NCBI RefSeq assembly: GCF_024753205.1 | Contig: NZ_JANUGZ010000004.1 | Location: forward strand, 434,001 to 498,000 | Length of the DNA stretch: 64,000 nt | Origin: Massilia aurea | GTDB lineage: Bacteria > Pseudomonadota > Gammaproteobacteria > Burkholderiales > Burkholderiaceae_D | Direction of reading: 5' to 3' | Shown here: piece after piece, positions 18,283 through 27,115 of the stretch | Layout: every line of letters starts with the position of its first letter | Position numbering within the stretch: the stretch's first letter is position 1 | Notes under the pieces: model-generated | The model's input: only the letters and a program-made list of their open reading frames with translations | Databases searched by the model: none | What the model was told of the DNA's origin: nothing | Made by a program: the position numbers and the translations under genes

Positions 18283-19455
18283 TCAGGTGTCGGTCTGCAG
18301 GAGACTGCGTGAATTCGCATTCGTGCGAAACACGATCGGCTGCTCGATCACATGGGCGTTGTCCAGCCCTACCGGGCGCTGGCTGGCAAAGCGGATCACT
18401 TTATCGACTTCGCCGCGCTTGGGCGACTTGCTGCAGACGGGGTCGGTCGCTGCCGCGTCACCGGCGAGCATGAATGCCTGGCAGCGGCAGCCACCCAGGT
18501 CGCGTCCCTTTTCGTCGCAACTGCGGCATGGCTCCTGCATCCAGTCATTGCCGCGATAGGCATTGAACGCAGTGCTGGTGCGCCAGATGTCGGCCAGGCC
18601 CACGTCGCGCACATTCGGCAGGTTCAGGCCGGGCAGGTCGCGCGCATTGTGACAGGGCAGCGCCACGCCGTCCGGCGCCACGCCGAGAAACACGGCACCC
18701 CAGCCATTCATGCAAGCCTTGGGGCGGTCCTCGAAGTAATCGGGCACCACGAACAGCAGTTTGCAGGCGTCGCCAATCCGCTCGCGGTATTCCGCCACCA
18801 CGCGTTCGGCGTCGCGCACTTGCTCGAGCGTGGGCATCAGCTGGTTGCGGTTCTTCATGGCCCAGCCGTAGTACTGGGTATTGGCCAGCTCCAGGTATTC
18901 GGCGCCCAGCGCCAGCGCCATCTCGATAATCTTGCCGACATGTGGCAAGTTATAGCGATGCAGCACGCAATTCATCACCATCGGGTAATCGTATTGCTTG
19001 ATCAGCTTCGCGACTTTGAGCTTGAGATCGAAGGTCTTGGTGCTGCTCAGGAAATCGTTGAGCTCACGGGTCGAATCCTGGAACGACAACTGGATATGAT
19101 CCAGCCCGGCGTTCTTGAGGGCGGCGATGCGGGTTTCATTCAGGCCGACACCCGACGTGATCAGGTTGCTGTAAAAGCCCAGGCGACGTGCTTCCGCGAC
19201 CAGTTCTTCGAGGTCGTCGCGCATCAGCGGCTCGCCGCCCGAAAATCCCAGCTGTACGGCGCCCAGTGCGCGCGCTTCACGCATCACCCGCACCCATTCG
19301 CCCGTCGTCAATTCATTGCGCACCGCATCGTAATTGAGCGGGTTATAGCAAAACGCACAGTGCAGCGGGCATTGGTAGGTCAGTTCGGCCAGCAGCCAGA
19401 ATGGCGGCGACACGGTCGGCGCGCCGCTCTTGGCAATATCAGTGGGCAGCATCAT
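18283..19455 (-). CDS. pqqE: PQQ biosynthesis radical SAM protein PqqE
   Basis: Radical-SAM/SPASM enzyme that joins the Glu and Tyr side chains of PqqA, the first committed step of pyrroloquinoline quinone synthesis. The 390 residues contain the 4Fe-4S motif C29-x3-C33-x2-C36 (TYQCPLHCAFC), GGEP (FSGGEPLMRDD) and a Cys-rich C-terminal SPASM region (ACMNGWG, LPCHN, CRSCDEKGRDLGGCRCQAF) for auxiliary clusters. The start codon pair ATGATG overlaps the pqqD stop, so either 19455 or 19452 begins translation; the long upstream open frame is the shadow of pqqC/D. Last gene of the pqqABCDE operon. It needs PqqD as the peptide chaperone. Confidence 0.96.
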   Translation of the reverse strand: MMLPTDIAKSGAPTVSPPFWLLAELTYQCPLHCAFCYNPLNYDAVRNELTTGEWVRVMREARALGAVQLGFSGGEPLMRDDLEELVAEARRLGFYSNLITSGVGLNETRIAALKNAGLDHIQLSFQDSTRELNDFLSSTKTFDLKLKVAKLIKQYDYPMVMNCVLHRYNLPHVGKIIEMALALGAEYLELANTQYYGWAMKNRNQLMPTLEQVRDAERVVAEYRERIGDACKLLFVVPDYFEDRPKACMNGWGAVFLGVAPDGVALPCHNARDLPGLNLPNVRDVGLADIWRTSTAFNAYRGNDWMQEPCRSCDEKGRDLGGCRCQAFMLAGDAAATDPVCSKSPKRGEVDKVIRFASQRPVGLDNAHVIEQPIVFRTNANSRSLLQTDT

Positions 19456-19721
19456 TCGATCCACTTGTGCTGGTGGGCGTGGGCCAGCAAGCCCTCGATA
19501 TCGGTGCGCAAGCCGGTGGCCTGGAATTTGGTTTCCAGGTCGTGCACGATCTGGTCGACCGTGGTCTTGCCGTCGCAGCATTTCAGGATTTCGCCAGCGC
19601 TGCCATTTAGTTTGACCATGCCTTCCGGGTACAGCAGCACGTACGCCTGCTGGGCGTCTTCCCATTGCAGGCGAAAGCGCCGGTTCAGGGCCGGCATGGC
19701 GGGAATTAACGGATCGTTCAT
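19452..19721 (-). CDS. pqqD: PQQ biosynthesis peptide chaperone PqqD
   Basis: An 89-residue protein that binds the PqqA peptide and presents it to PqqE. It shows the family features [21 protein letters not shown], the segment [15 protein letters not shown] and a helical end [17 protein letters not shown]. Start ATG 19721 overlaps the pqqC stop as ATGA and its own stop overlaps the pqqE start, so translation is coupled across all three genes. Confidence 0.95.
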   Translation of the reverse strand: MNDPLIPAMPALNRRFRLQWEDAQQAYVLLYPEGMVKLNGSAGEILKCCDGKTTVDQIVHDLETKFQATGLRTDIEGLLAHAHQHKWIE

Positions 19722-20446
19722 GTCGGATAGGCTTTTTCGATGGCGTCCAGCATGGCCCACAGGATGTCCAGTTTGAACTTGAGGATCTCGAGTGCGCGCT
19801 GCTGCTGCGCCCTGGTCGTGAAATAGTCGAGCGTCACGGCCAGGCCATGGTCGACATCGCGCTGGGCCAGCGGAATGCGGCTGCGGAAATAATGCAGGCC
19901 GGCCGGTTCCACCCACGGATACTGGGTTGGCCAGCCGGCCAGCCGGTCCTTGTGGATCTGCGGCGCGAACATCTCGGTCAGCGACGAGCACACCGCTTCT
20001 TGCCACGGCGAGCGGCGCGCAAAGTCGACATACGCGTCGCAGGCAAAGCGCACCGCTGGTACCACGTGCTGCAGCGACCAGAGTTCGGCGCGGGGAATAC
20101 CGGCTGCCTCGCCCAGCTGGGTCCAGGCTTCCATGCCGCCCTGGGCATCGCCCTGGTAATCGTCATAGCCGTCATGGTCCAGAATGCGGGCGATCCACAG
20201 GCGGCGCGTCGCGCGATCGTCGCAATTGGACAGGATCGCCGCATCCTTTTTCGGGATGATGAACTGGTAATAGAAGCGGTTGGCGATCCAGCCGCGCAGC
20301 TGTTCGGGCGAGCATTGCCCGGCATTCATGCGCAGATTGAACGGATGATGGATATGGTAGCTCTTGCCCATCGCCCGCAACTGCTGTTCGAATTCGGCGC
20401 GCGACCAGGGCGCCAGCTGGTCGCTGCTATCGGGGGAGGGCGTCAT
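19718..20446 (-). CDS. pqqC: Pyrroloquinoline-quinone synthase PqqC
   Basis: Cofactor-free oxidase performing the final ring closure and eight-electron oxidation to PQQ. The 242 residues are all-helical in character, with [15 protein letters not shown] at the start of the core, [35 protein letters not shown] and [12 protein letters not shown]; the conserved His, Tyr and Arg residues of the active site are in these blocks. Start ATG 20446 overlaps the pqqB stop as ATGA. Confidence 0.96.
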   Translation of the reverse strand: MTPSPDSSDQLAPWSRAEFEQQLRAMGKSYHIHHPFNLRMNAGQCSPEQLRGWIANRFYYQFIIPKKDAAILSNCDDRATRRLWIARILDHDGYDDYQGDAQGGMEAWTQLGEAAGIPRAELWSLQHVVPAVRFACDAYVDFARRSPWQEAVCSSLTEMFAPQIHKDRLAGWPTQYPWVEPAGLHYFRSRIPLAQRDVDHGLAVTLDYFTTRAQQQRALEILKFKLDILWAMLDAIEKAYPT

Positions 20447-21357
20447 AAGGTAATGTCCATGCCGTCGAACGCGACCTCGATGCCGTGCGTGGCCAGTTCG
20501 GCACGCTCGGGCGAGTCTTCGCGCAGGATCGGATTGCTGTTGTTGATGTGAATGAGGATCTTGCGGCGCGCCGGCATGCGCGCCAGCGCCTCGATCATGC
20601 CGCCGGGACCGGACTGCGGCAGATGGCCCATCATGTGGGCCGTCTTTTTCGACAGGCCGAGCGTGATCATTTCGTCGTCGCTCCAGCAGGTGCCATCGAC
20701 CAGCAATACATCGGCCTGGCGCATCGCCGCTTCCACCGCATCGGTCATCTGGCCCAGTCCGGGCGCGTAGAACACGCGCGCGCCGCTGGCCCTGTCGTGC
20801 AGCATCAGGCCAATATTGTCGCCCGGGTGCGGGTCGTTGCGGTGCGAGGAATAGGGCGGCGCCTTGCTCGACAGCGGAACCGGCAGGAACGTCGTGTCGC
20901 GCAGCGGCGCAATCGAAAACGGCTGGCCGTCAATGGCCAGCGTGTGCGGTTCGACACCGCAATAATGACCAAGCACGCGCGTCAAAGGCAGCGCTTGCGA
21001 CAGATCGGTCAGCACCTCGGCGGTCGCATACAGGGGCAGGGGCGTGCCGCGCTCGCGCAGCATCAGCAAGCCGGTCACGTGGTCGATCTGGGCATCCATC
21101 AGCAGCACGGCCGCAATACCGGTGTCGCGCACGGCGCGGGCGGGTTGCAGGGCGGGTGTCGCGCGGATTTGCACCAGGATGTCGGGGGATGCATTGACCA
21201 GGACCCAGTCAATGCCATCGTCGCTCACGGCGATCGAAGATTGGGTGCGGCTTACAGCCTGGATGGTGCCATTGCGGATGCCATCACAGTTTAGACAATT
21301 ACAATTCCACTGCGGAAAACCTCCTCCCGCTGCCGAACCAAGAATGCGGATTTTCAA
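20443..21357 (-). CDS. pqqB: PQQ biosynthesis protein PqqB (metallo-hydrolase fold), TTG start
   Basis: A 304-residue metallo-beta-lactamase-fold protein that hydroxylates the Tyr-Glu intermediate of PQQ. The family start [18 protein letters not shown] is followed by [18 protein letters not shown] in place of the classical HxHxDH, and a C-terminal [16 protein letters not shown]. No ATG precedes the conserved start. TTG at 21357 (Met-Lys-Ile-Arg) gives the usual N-terminus and has GGA about seven bases upstream; TTG 21369 is the alternative, but GAAAGG would then abut it. A weak start plus two hairpins in the 94-base gap after pqqA should make much less PqqB than PqqA. Confidence 0.94.
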   Translation of the reverse strand: MKIRILGSAAGGGFPQWNCNCLNCDGIRNGTIQAVSRTQSSIAVSDDGIDWVLVNASPDILVQIRATPALQPARAVRDTGIAAVLLMDAQIDHVTGLLMLRERGTPLPLYATAEVLTDLSQALPLTRVLGHYCGVEPHTLAIDGQPFSIAPLRDTTFLPVPLSSKAPPYSSHRNDPHPGDNIGLMLHDRASGARVFYAPGLGQMTDAVEAAMRQADVLLVDGTCWSDDEMITLGLSKKTAHMMGHLPQSGPGGMIEALARMPARRKILIHINNSNPILREDSPERAELATHGIEVAFDGMDITL

Positions 21358-21379
21358 CAGCGTATCCAACCTTTCACAT

Positions 21380-21440
21380 GGTTATCGCTGATAACCGGAG
21401 TGGCAGGTACCGATGACAGGATCGTTCATCGGTACCTGCC
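21380..21440 (-). promoter_or_regulatory. Twin hairpins between pqqA and pqqB (partial terminator or processing site)
   Basis: GGCAGGTACCGATGA (21402-21416) is a perfect 15-base inverted repeat with TCATCGGTACCTGCC (21426-21440), loop nine bases. Immediately downstream in the transcript, GGTTATC (21380-21386) pairs with GATAACC (21390-21396), just before the pqqB ribosome site. Neither is followed by a U-run, so attenuation, RNase protection of the pqqA message, or occlusion of pqqB translation are all possible. Confidence 0.7.
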
Positions 21441-21451
21441 GGAATTAAACA

Positions 21452-21526
21452 TCAACGGTTCAGCACGTACATGGTGATTTCAAAACCCCAACGGAAATCA
21501 ATTGCTTCAGGTGTTTCCCAGCGCAT
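21452..21526 (-). CDS. pqqA: PQQ precursor peptide PqqA
   Basis: A 24-residue ribosomal peptide, the source of the PQQ backbone. It ends WGFEITMYVLNR, containing the invariant Glu16-x3-Tyr20 that PqqE crosslinks. ATG 21526 has a strong ribosome site, TAGGAGG, 5-11 bases upstream. First gene of the pqqABCDE operon. Confidence 0.95.
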   Translation of the reverse strand: MRWETPEAIDFRWGFEITMYVLNR

Positions 21527-21783
21527 GGTAAGCCTCCTAGTGAATGCATGATGGTATGTTGCGAGCGATGGTCGTCGGCTACGCGACGACACCTGATTGT
21601 GACGCAATCTTGTCGATTCTGCACGACGCCGGGCGCTGCCGTGCGGGGGTATGTACGACGCAGGCAGCAAGCCCGTCAGAATGGGTTGGATGCGTTACTG
21701 CCTCGTCCGAACGCGGGGTTTGCCCGGGCTGGGTTATGATTTCGTCAGATCTGTGATCACAACAACAACTTTGTGAGGTGAAG

Positions 21784-21912
21784 ATGAAAGACGTTAAAGT
21801 AGATGTCCGGGTACGCGTTGACGTCGACGCAGCCAGCGTAGTATTGCTTCTGGCTTCTGCAGCCATGGCGCTTTTCGTCGTAAAACATCAGAAGAAAGAA
21901 CGCCTACAGTAG
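21784..21912 (+). CDS. Small single-pass membrane protein, 42 residues, function unknown
   Basis: Short ORF with start ATG 21784 and a good ribosome site (GTGAGGTGAAG) right before it, and a TATGAT -10-like element at 21735-21740. The product has a charged N-terminus of alternating Val/Asp/Arg (KVDVRVRVDVD), one hydrophobic helix (about residues 16-34, SVVLLLASAAMALFVV) and a basic tail KHQKKERLQ, so the C-terminus should stay in the cytoplasm. It is divergent from pqqA. I do not recognise a family. The minus-strand reading over the same bases is a shadow. Confidence 0.55.
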   Translation: MKDVKVDVRVRVDVDAASVVLLLASAAMALFVVKHQKKERLQ

Positions 21913-21994
21913 CTGTGTTCGCTGCGAACACCATGGGAACCGCCTTCAAACGCCGGTTGGGAACACGTAATTGCCCCCACGCACGGCAATGAAG

Positions 21995-22014
21995 GACGCC
22001 GCCTCTACGGCGTC
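21995..22014. terminator. Hairpin at the 3' end of the histidine phosphatase gene
   Basis: GACGCCG (21995-22001) pairs with CGGCGTC (22008-22014) over a six-base loop. It overlaps the last codons of the minus-strand gene and lies in a convergent gap, so it could serve the minus-strand transcript (tail TTCATT) or the small plus-strand ORF. Confidence 0.35.
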
Positions 22015-22526
22015 GCCGGCAACGACGTCAACAGCACGGTCGTCACTTTGCCATCGGCGCCATTGACCAGCTGATATACCCGGTCAAATTCGTTGTCCCC
22101 AATCTCGGTTCCTGGCGCACCGCCGAACAACCGCACCAGTTCTGGCAGCGTATTGGAGTGCCCCACCACCAGCACCGGTCCTTGCAGCGCCTTGACCTTG
22201 TCGACCAGTGCCTCTGGCCTGCCTGCGTCGTATTGCTGCACGGGCAGGCTGAGAGACGCGGACAGTGGTTTCGCCGTCTCGAGTGTGCGGACGGTGGCGC
22301 TGCTGAAGATGGCCTGGATGCCGGCGCGGTGCAGCATCGTTGCGATATTCTGCGCCCGTTGCCGGCCTTGCGGCGTGAGCGACGGGTCGTTGCCGTCGGC
22401 GGCTTTTTCGCCGTGGCGCACGAGGTAGATCATGTCGGGTTCAGCCATGGCAGCGCAGGGCGCGAGCAGGGCGGCGGCCAGTGCCAGATGCCCCAACAAG
22501 CGTGAGGGTGGTAGAGGAAAGCGCAT
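22005..22526 (-). CDS. Histidine phosphatase superfamily protein, exported
   Basis: A 173-residue protein with a signal peptide (to about residue 28, APCAAMA) and a phosphoglycerate-mutase-like fold: the catalytic motif RHGE at residues 37-40 (YLVRHGEKA), LTPQGRQRAQNIA, SSATVRTLETAKPL and the second catalytic His in VVGHSNTLPELV. It should be periplasmic, dephosphorylating an unidentified small substrate. Its short length compared with about 200 residues for SixA/PhoE-type enzymes indicates a minimal lid. It is followed upstream by the GlxA-type regulator gene in the same direction, 49 bases apart, but no functional link is evident. Confidence 0.88.
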   Translation of the reverse strand: MRFPLPPSRLLGHLALAAALLAPCAAMAEPDMIYLVRHGEKAADGNDPSLTPQGRQRAQNIATMLHRAGIQAIFSSATVRTLETAKPLSASLSLPVQQYDAGRPEALVDKVKALQGPVLVVGHSNTLPELVRLFGGAPGTEIGDNEFDRVYQLVNGADGKVTTVLLTSLPATP

Positions 22527-22575
22527 CGCGGTCTTTCAGCATGGATGTGGTTAAAAGCAGCGTAGCACGGGGCGG

Positions 22576-23640
22576 TCAGTTGTCGTGCGCGTTGGCGGCG
22601 CGATCGGCCGCGACACCCGTGGTGGCGAAGCGTTCGCGATACACTTTCGGCGCAATCCCCAGCTTTTTCAGAAACACCCGGCGCATCTGCGCCTCGTCGC
22701 TGAAGCAGGCACGCGCCGCGACCGTCTTCAGCGGCAGCGTCACGTCGGCCAGCAGCTGCGTGGCGCGCTCGAAGCGGCAGGTTTCGATGAATTCCTGCGT
22801 GCTCATGCCCACCTCTTGCTGGAACACGCGGGCAATATGGCGTTCGCTCATCATCGCTTTCTGCGCCAGCTGGGCGACCGACAAACGCTCGTGCAGATTC
22901 TCCAGAATCCAGGCTTGCAGCTCGCGGATCGTCGGTTTCGCTGTGCGCTCGCTGAGCAGGTGCGCGCTGAACTGCGACTGGCCACCGGGACGCTTCAGGT
23001 ACACAACCATCTCTGTGGCCACGTCCAGCGCCAGTGCGCGCCCGAAGTCCTGTTCCACCAGCGCGAGGGCCAGGTCCATGCCGGCCGTGACGCCGGCCGA
23101 GGTCCAGACATTGCCGGAGCGGATGAAGATGGCGTCGGCATCGATGTCGATGGCCGGGAAATCGGCGTGCAGGCGATCGGCCACGCCCCAGTGCGTCGTG
23201 GCGCGTTTGCCGTCGAGCACGCCGGCGGCGGCCAGGAAGAACGCGCCCGAGCACAGGGCGCTCAGGCGTTCAAGGCGCGGGGCGGCGTCGCGGATCCAGT
23301 CGATCAGGGCAGCGCTTTCGACCAGCGCCGCCTGGATGTGGCGCGCACCCACCACCATCGCGGTGTGGGGCAGGGCGAGGGTGTTGACCACCTTCGTGGC
23401 CTCGAGCGACATCAGGGTGTCCGAGCGGATCGGTCCGGTCTTGAAGGACGCCACGCGCACATCGTAGCCGGCCGCCTTCCCTTGGCGCGCCAGGTGCAGA
23501 TTGGCGTATTCGAACACTGACATGGGGCCGATCGCTTCCATTGCCTTGAAGCCGGGATAGACGACGATGTCGACAGTGATGGTGTCCAGAGGTGGCGCAG
23601 AAGGCATCGGCAGGGCGGTCAGTGGCAAAGATCCGGTCAT
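22576..23640 (-). CDS. GlxA-family AraC-type transcriptional regulator with DJ-1/PfpI domain
   Basis: A 354-residue two-domain regulator. The N-terminal DJ-1/PfpI-like domain (about 25-200) has the nucleophile-elbow segment ALCSGAFFLAAAGVLDG followed by ATTHWG. The C-terminal AraC domain (about 235-340) contains two helix-turn-helix units, LSVAQLAQKAMMSERHIARV and PLKTVAARACFSDEAQMRRV. Members sense small metabolites or control carnitine, choline and aldehyde metabolism; the ligand here is unknown. ATG 23640 was chosen; a farther start at 23793 overlaps the divergent adhC and is unlikely. Sharing a 103-base intergenic region with class III alcohol dehydrogenase suggests it controls formaldehyde detoxification (inference). 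Confidence 0.88.
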   Translation of the reverse strand: MTGSLPLTALPMPSAPPLDTITVDIVVYPGFKAMEAIGPMSVFEYANLHLARQGKAAGYDVRVASFKTGPIRSDTLMSLEATKVVNTLALPHTAMVVGARHIQAALVESAALIDWIRDAAPRLERLSALCSGAFFLAAAGVLDGKRATTHWGVADRLHADFPAIDIDADAIFIRSGNVWTSAGVTAGMDLALALVEQDFGRALALDVATEMVVYLKRPGGQSQFSAHLLSERTAKPTIRELQAWILENLHERLSVAQLAQKAMMSERHIARVFQQEVGMSTQEFIETCRFERATQLLADVTLPLKTVAARACFSDEAQMRRVFLKKLGIAPKVYRERFATTGVAADRAANAHDN

Positions 23641-23743
23641 TATTGCACCAAATCCTGCCATTTCCGGCCTGGCGGCGCCGGTGGCCCTGCTCGCGCCTGC
23701 AGAATGGCGGCATTCCATTTTTACTGACCCACAGACCATCACC

Positions 23744-24850
23744 ATGAAAACCAAAGCAGCCATTGCCTGGCGCGCCGGCGCGCCATTGACCATCGAAGAA
23801 GTCGACCTGGAAGGCCCGCGCGAGGGCGAAGTATTGATCGAACTAAAAGCGACCGGGATTTGTCATACCGATTACTACACGCTGTCCGGCGCCGATCCGG
23901 AAGGGCTGTTCCCGGCGATCCTGGGCCATGAAGGTGCGGGCATCGTGGTCGATGTGGGCCCTGGCGTGACGAGTTTGAAGAAAGACGACCACGTCATCCC
24001 GCTCTACACGCCAGAATGCCGCCAGTGCAAATTCTGCCTGTCGCAAAAGACCAACCTGTGCCAGGCGATTCGCAGCACGCAGGGCCGCGGCCTGATGCCA
24101 GACGCGACCAGCCGCTTTTCGCTCGATGGCAAGCCGCTGTTTCACTACATGGGCACGTCGACGTTTTCGAACTACATCGTGGTGCCGGAAATCGCACTGG
24201 CGAAAATCCGTGAAGACGCTCCGTTCGACAAGGTCTGCTACATCGGTTGCGGCGTGACGACCGGCGTGGGCGCGGTACTGTTTTCGGCCAAGGTCGAAGC
24301 GGGCGCCAATGTGGTCGTGTTCGGCCTGGGCGGCATCGGTTTGAACGTCATTCAGGCAGCGAAAATGGTGGGCGCCGACAAGATCATCGGCGTCGACATC
24401 AACCCGGCGCGCCAGGACATGGCGCGCAAGTTCGGCATGACCCATTTCGTCAATCCAAAAGAAGTCGAGAATGTCGTCGACGCCATCGTGCAGATCACCG
24501 ATGGCGGGGCCGACTACAGTTTCGAGTGCGTTGGCAACGTCAACACGATGCGCCAGGCACTCGAATGCACGCACAAGGGCTGGGGCAAATCGTTCATCAT
24601 CGGCGTGGCAGCCGCCGGCGAAGAAATCGCCACCCGCCCATTCCAATTGGTGACGGGCCGCGAGTGGCGCGGTTCGGCTTTTGGTGGCGCGCGCGGCCGC
24701 ACCGATGTGCCGAAGATCGTCGACTGGTATATGGAAGGCAAACTCAATATCGACGACCTGATCACGCACCGCCTGCCGCTCGAGCGCATCAATGAAGGGT
24801 TCGACCTGATGAAGAGCGGCGAATCGATCCGCTCGGTGGTGCTGTACTGA
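23744..24850 (+). CDS. adhC: S-(hydroxymethyl)glutathione dehydrogenase / class III alcohol dehydrogenase
   Basis: Zinc enzyme oxidising the formaldehyde-glutathione adduct with NAD; also acts as S-nitrosoglutathione reductase. At 368 residues it matches class III ADHs. The catalytic zinc ligand is in ATGICHTDYY, GHEGAGIVVDVGPGV follows, and the structural zinc loop is CRQCKFC with another Cys in TNLC. NAD binding is GLGGIGLNV. The class III signature GTSTFSNYIV is intact. ATG 23744 is the family start; the longer in-frame upstream start would run into the divergent regulator. No S-formylglutathione hydrolase gene follows: the next gene is a convergent LysR regulator. Confidence 0.95.
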   Translation: MKTKAAIAWRAGAPLTIEEVDLEGPREGEVLIELKATGICHTDYYTLSGADPEGLFPAILGHEGAGIVVDVGPGVTSLKKDDHVIPLYTPECRQCKFCLSQKTNLCQAIRSTQGRGLMPDATSRFSLDGKPLFHYMGTSTFSNYIVVPEIALAKIREDAPFDKVCYIGCGVTTGVGAVLFSAKVEAGANVVVFGLGGIGLNVIQAAKMVGADKIIGVDINPARQDMARKFGMTHFVNPKEVENVVDAIVQITDGGADYSFECVGNVNTMRQALECTHKGWGKSFIIGVAAAGEEIATRPFQLVTGREWRGSAFGGARGRTDVPKIVDWYMEGKLNIDDLITHRLPLERINEGFDLMKSGESIRSVVLY

Positions 24851-24869
24851 TGCCGCTGGCCGCGGCGGT

Positions 24870-25751
24870 TCAGGCCAGCGCGGCCACGACGAAGTCGACG
24901 AAGGTACGCACCTTGGCCGACAAATGCTTGCGGCTCGGATAAAGCGCATGAATGCCCAGCTCGGCTGACTCCCAGCCGGGCAGCACCTGCACGAGCCGTC
25001 CGGCGGCCAGATCCTCGCCCACGATGAAGTGCGGCTGGAACACGATGCCGGCCCCGGCGAGCGCCGCCAGGCGGATCATGTCGCCATTGTCGGCCCTGAT
25101 GGGGCCAGCCACCGCCACGGTGAGGTGTTCGCCTGCGGACTCGAGGCGCCAGTCGGCGCCGCCCCCGCTCAATGAGTAGCTCAGGCACGTATGCCGGCTC
25201 AGGTCGTGCGGCGTCTGCGGCGTGCCGTGCGCGGCCAGATAGGCGGGCGAGGCGCACACGATGCTGCGCGCGACGCCCAGCTTGCGCGCGATCAAGTCCG
25301 ACTGGGGCAGGGCGCCGATCCGGATCGCCACGTCGAAGCCTTCCTCGACCAGGTCGACCTTGCGGTCGGACAGCGCAATATCGAGCTGTACCTGCGGGTA
25401 GGCCTGGGTGTACGCACCGATGATGCTGCCCAGGCGGTGCTGGGCGTAGGACAGCGGAATCGTCACGCGCAGCACGCCGCGCGGCAGCGTCGTCATCTGG
25501 CCGGCAATCTGTTCGGCCTCGTTCACGTCCCCCAGAATCTGCACGCTGCGCTCGTGGAAGGCGCGGCCGGTTTCCGTCAGGCTCAGGCGCCGGGTGGTGC
25601 GGTTCAGCAGGCGCGTGCCCAGGTGCTCTTCCAGCTTTTGCACCTGCTTGGAGACCATGGCGCGTGACACGTCCAGCCGGAGCGCCGCAGCGGCAAAGCT
25701 GCCGCTGTCGACCACGGCAACATAGGTTTTCATCGAGCCGAGCAAGTCCAT
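24870..25751 (-). CDS. LysR-family transcriptional regulator
   Basis: A 293-residue regulator with an N-terminal winged helix (SFAAAALRLDVSRAMVSKQV, then LNRTTRRLSLTETG) and a C-terminal type-2 periplasmic-binding-like domain from about residue 88. It is divergent from ygiD with 104 bases between starts. A short palindrome GATTGTCAATC (25759-25769) of the T-N11-A type lies next to its own start and may be an autoregulatory site. The LysR/ygiD/doxX arrangement recurs in proteobacteria (from memory), so this protein probably controls the next two genes. Confidence 0.92.
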   Translation of the reverse strand: MDLLGSMKTYVAVVDSGSFAAAALRLDVSRAMVSKQVQKLEEHLGTRLLNRTTRRLSLTETGRAFHERSVQILGDVNEAEQIAGQMTTLPRGVLRVTIPLSYAQHRLGSIIGAYTQAYPQVQLDIALSDRKVDLVEEGFDVAIRIGALPQSDLIARKLGVARSIVCASPAYLAAHGTPQTPHDLSRHTCLSYSLSGGGADWRLESAGEHLTVAVAGPIRADNGDMIRLAALAGAGIVFQPHFIVGEDLAAGRLVQVLPGWESAELGIHALYPSRKHLSAKVRTFVDFVVAALA

Positions 25752-25855
25752 TGGGCGGGATTGTCAATCAAAAGGAAACAGTCTAACCACGTTCCCCTGC
25801 TTTATCAACGACAGAGACATGGGTACCATGCACGCATCACTTAACGAGGTGCACC

Positions 25856-26638
25856 ATGAATTTGCCCACGATCTTTGTCTCACACGGCTCGCCGATGCTT
25901 GCCCTGCAGGACAGCCCGGCGCGTCGCTTTCTGCAGGGCCTGGGTCAGACATTGCCACGGCCGAGCGCGATTGCTGTCGTGTCGGCGCACTGGGAAACCG
26001 CTGGCGGCCCGGCTGTCTCGCTGGCCACCCAGCCTGAAACCATCCACGACTTTGGCGGCTTCCCGCAGGCGCTGTTCGACATGCGCTATCCGGCGCCGGG
26101 TGCGCCTGCCGCTGCCGAACGCGCCGCTGCGCTGTTCGACGCGGCCGGTATCCCGGTCGGGCGCAGCGCGACACGGGGCCTGGACCATGGCGCATGGGTG
26201 CCGCTCAGCCTGATGTATCCGGCAGCCGATGTGCCGGTGATGCAGATCTCGATCGTGCATGGCGCCGCACCCGCGCTGCATCAGCAACTGGGCCTGGCGC
26301 TGCAGGCCTTGCGCCAGGAGGGCGTGCTGGTCATCGGCTCGGGATCGCTGACGCACAACCTGTATGAAATCCGCGGGCACAGCGCCGATGCGCCGCCGCC
26401 AGCCTGGGTCAGCGACTTCGGTACGTGGATGCGCGAGCGGCTGATGGCGAATGACCGCGCCGCCTTGCTGGACTACCGCCAGCTGGCGCCGATGGCCGCG
26501 AAAAACCATCCGACCGAAGAACATCTGCTGCCGCTGTTTGTGGCAATGGGCGCGGCCGGGCCCGATGCCAGAGCGTCCGTGCTGCACACGAGTATCGAAC
26601 ATGGCGTGCTCGCCATGGATGCCTACGCGTTCAATTAA
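25856..26638 (+). CDS. ygiD: 4,5-DOPA dioxygenase extradiol-like protein (LigB superfamily)
   Basis: A 260-residue member of the class III extradiol dioxygenase superfamily. Metal ligands expected from the fold are visible: His10 in FVSHGSPML, a second His in VVSAHWET, and the C-terminal NHPTEEHLLPL. Other conserved blocks are HDFGGFP, GLDHGAWVPL and IGSGSLTHNLYEI. Plant relatives make betalamic acid from DOPA; the bacterial substrate is not settled. The start ATG 25856 has AACGAGGTG upstream. It is followed after 35 bases by a DoxX protein and probably forms an operon with it, under the divergent LysR regulator. Confidence 0.92.
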   Translation: MNLPTIFVSHGSPMLALQDSPARRFLQGLGQTLPRPSAIAVVSAHWETAGGPAVSLATQPETIHDFGGFPQALFDMRYPAPGAPAAAERAAALFDAAGIPVGRSATRGLDHGAWVPLSLMYPAADVPVMQISIVHGAAPALHQQLGLALQALRQEGVLVIGSGSLTHNLYEIRGHSADAPPPAWVSDFGTWMRERLMANDRAALLDYRQLAPMAAKNHPTEEHLLPLFVAMGAAGPDARASVLHTSIEHGVLAMDAYAFN

Positions 26639-26673
26639 TCATTTACCTTGTTTTCATTCACGAAAGAACGATC

Positions 26674-27102
26674 ATGCACACCACGAACACACAACTGAAT
26701 ACCAACAACAACGACGCCGGCAAGCTGGTGCTGCGCGTCGCCCTGGCCGCGATGCTGCTGTTTCACGGCGTTGCCAAACTGAGCGGCGGCATTGGTTTTG
26801 TTGCCGACATGCTGGCCAAAGCCGGCTTGCCTGCCGTGTTTGGCTACGGGGTGTACATCGGCGAAGTCGTCGCACCGCTGCTCATCCTGATCGGCCTGTT
26901 CACGCGTCCTGCCGCGCTGATCGTGGCCATTAACATGATCGTCGCCGTGCTGCTAGCGCACACGAGCCAGTTCTTCACGCTCAACGAAACCGGCGGCTGG
27001 GCACTCGAATTGCAGGGGATGTTCTTCTTTGCTGCAGTGACGGTGGCGCTGCTGGGCGCGGGGCGTTACAGCATCGGTGGTGTCAATGGGCGCCTGAACT
27101 AA
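26674..27102 (+). CDS. DoxX-family membrane protein
   Basis: A 142-residue inner-membrane protein with four predicted helices and the family signature RVALAAMLLFHGVAKLSGG in the first, then YGVYIGEVVAPLLILIGLFT. The N-terminal 15 residues are polar and Asn/Thr-rich. Members assemble with quinol oxidases or thiol systems in some organisms, but most have no assigned role. It pairs with ygiD in the same direction. A RAYT-associated repeat begins 14 bases after the stop. Confidence 0.9.
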   Translation: MHTTNTQLNTNNNDAGKLVLRVALAAMLLFHGVAKLSGGIGFVADMLAKAGLPAVFGYGVYIGEVVAPLLILIGLFTRPAALIVAINMIVAVLLAHTSQFFTLNETGGWALELQGMFFFAAVTVALLGAGRYSIGGVNGRLN

Positions 27103-27115
27103 TCGAGCTGGTTTC

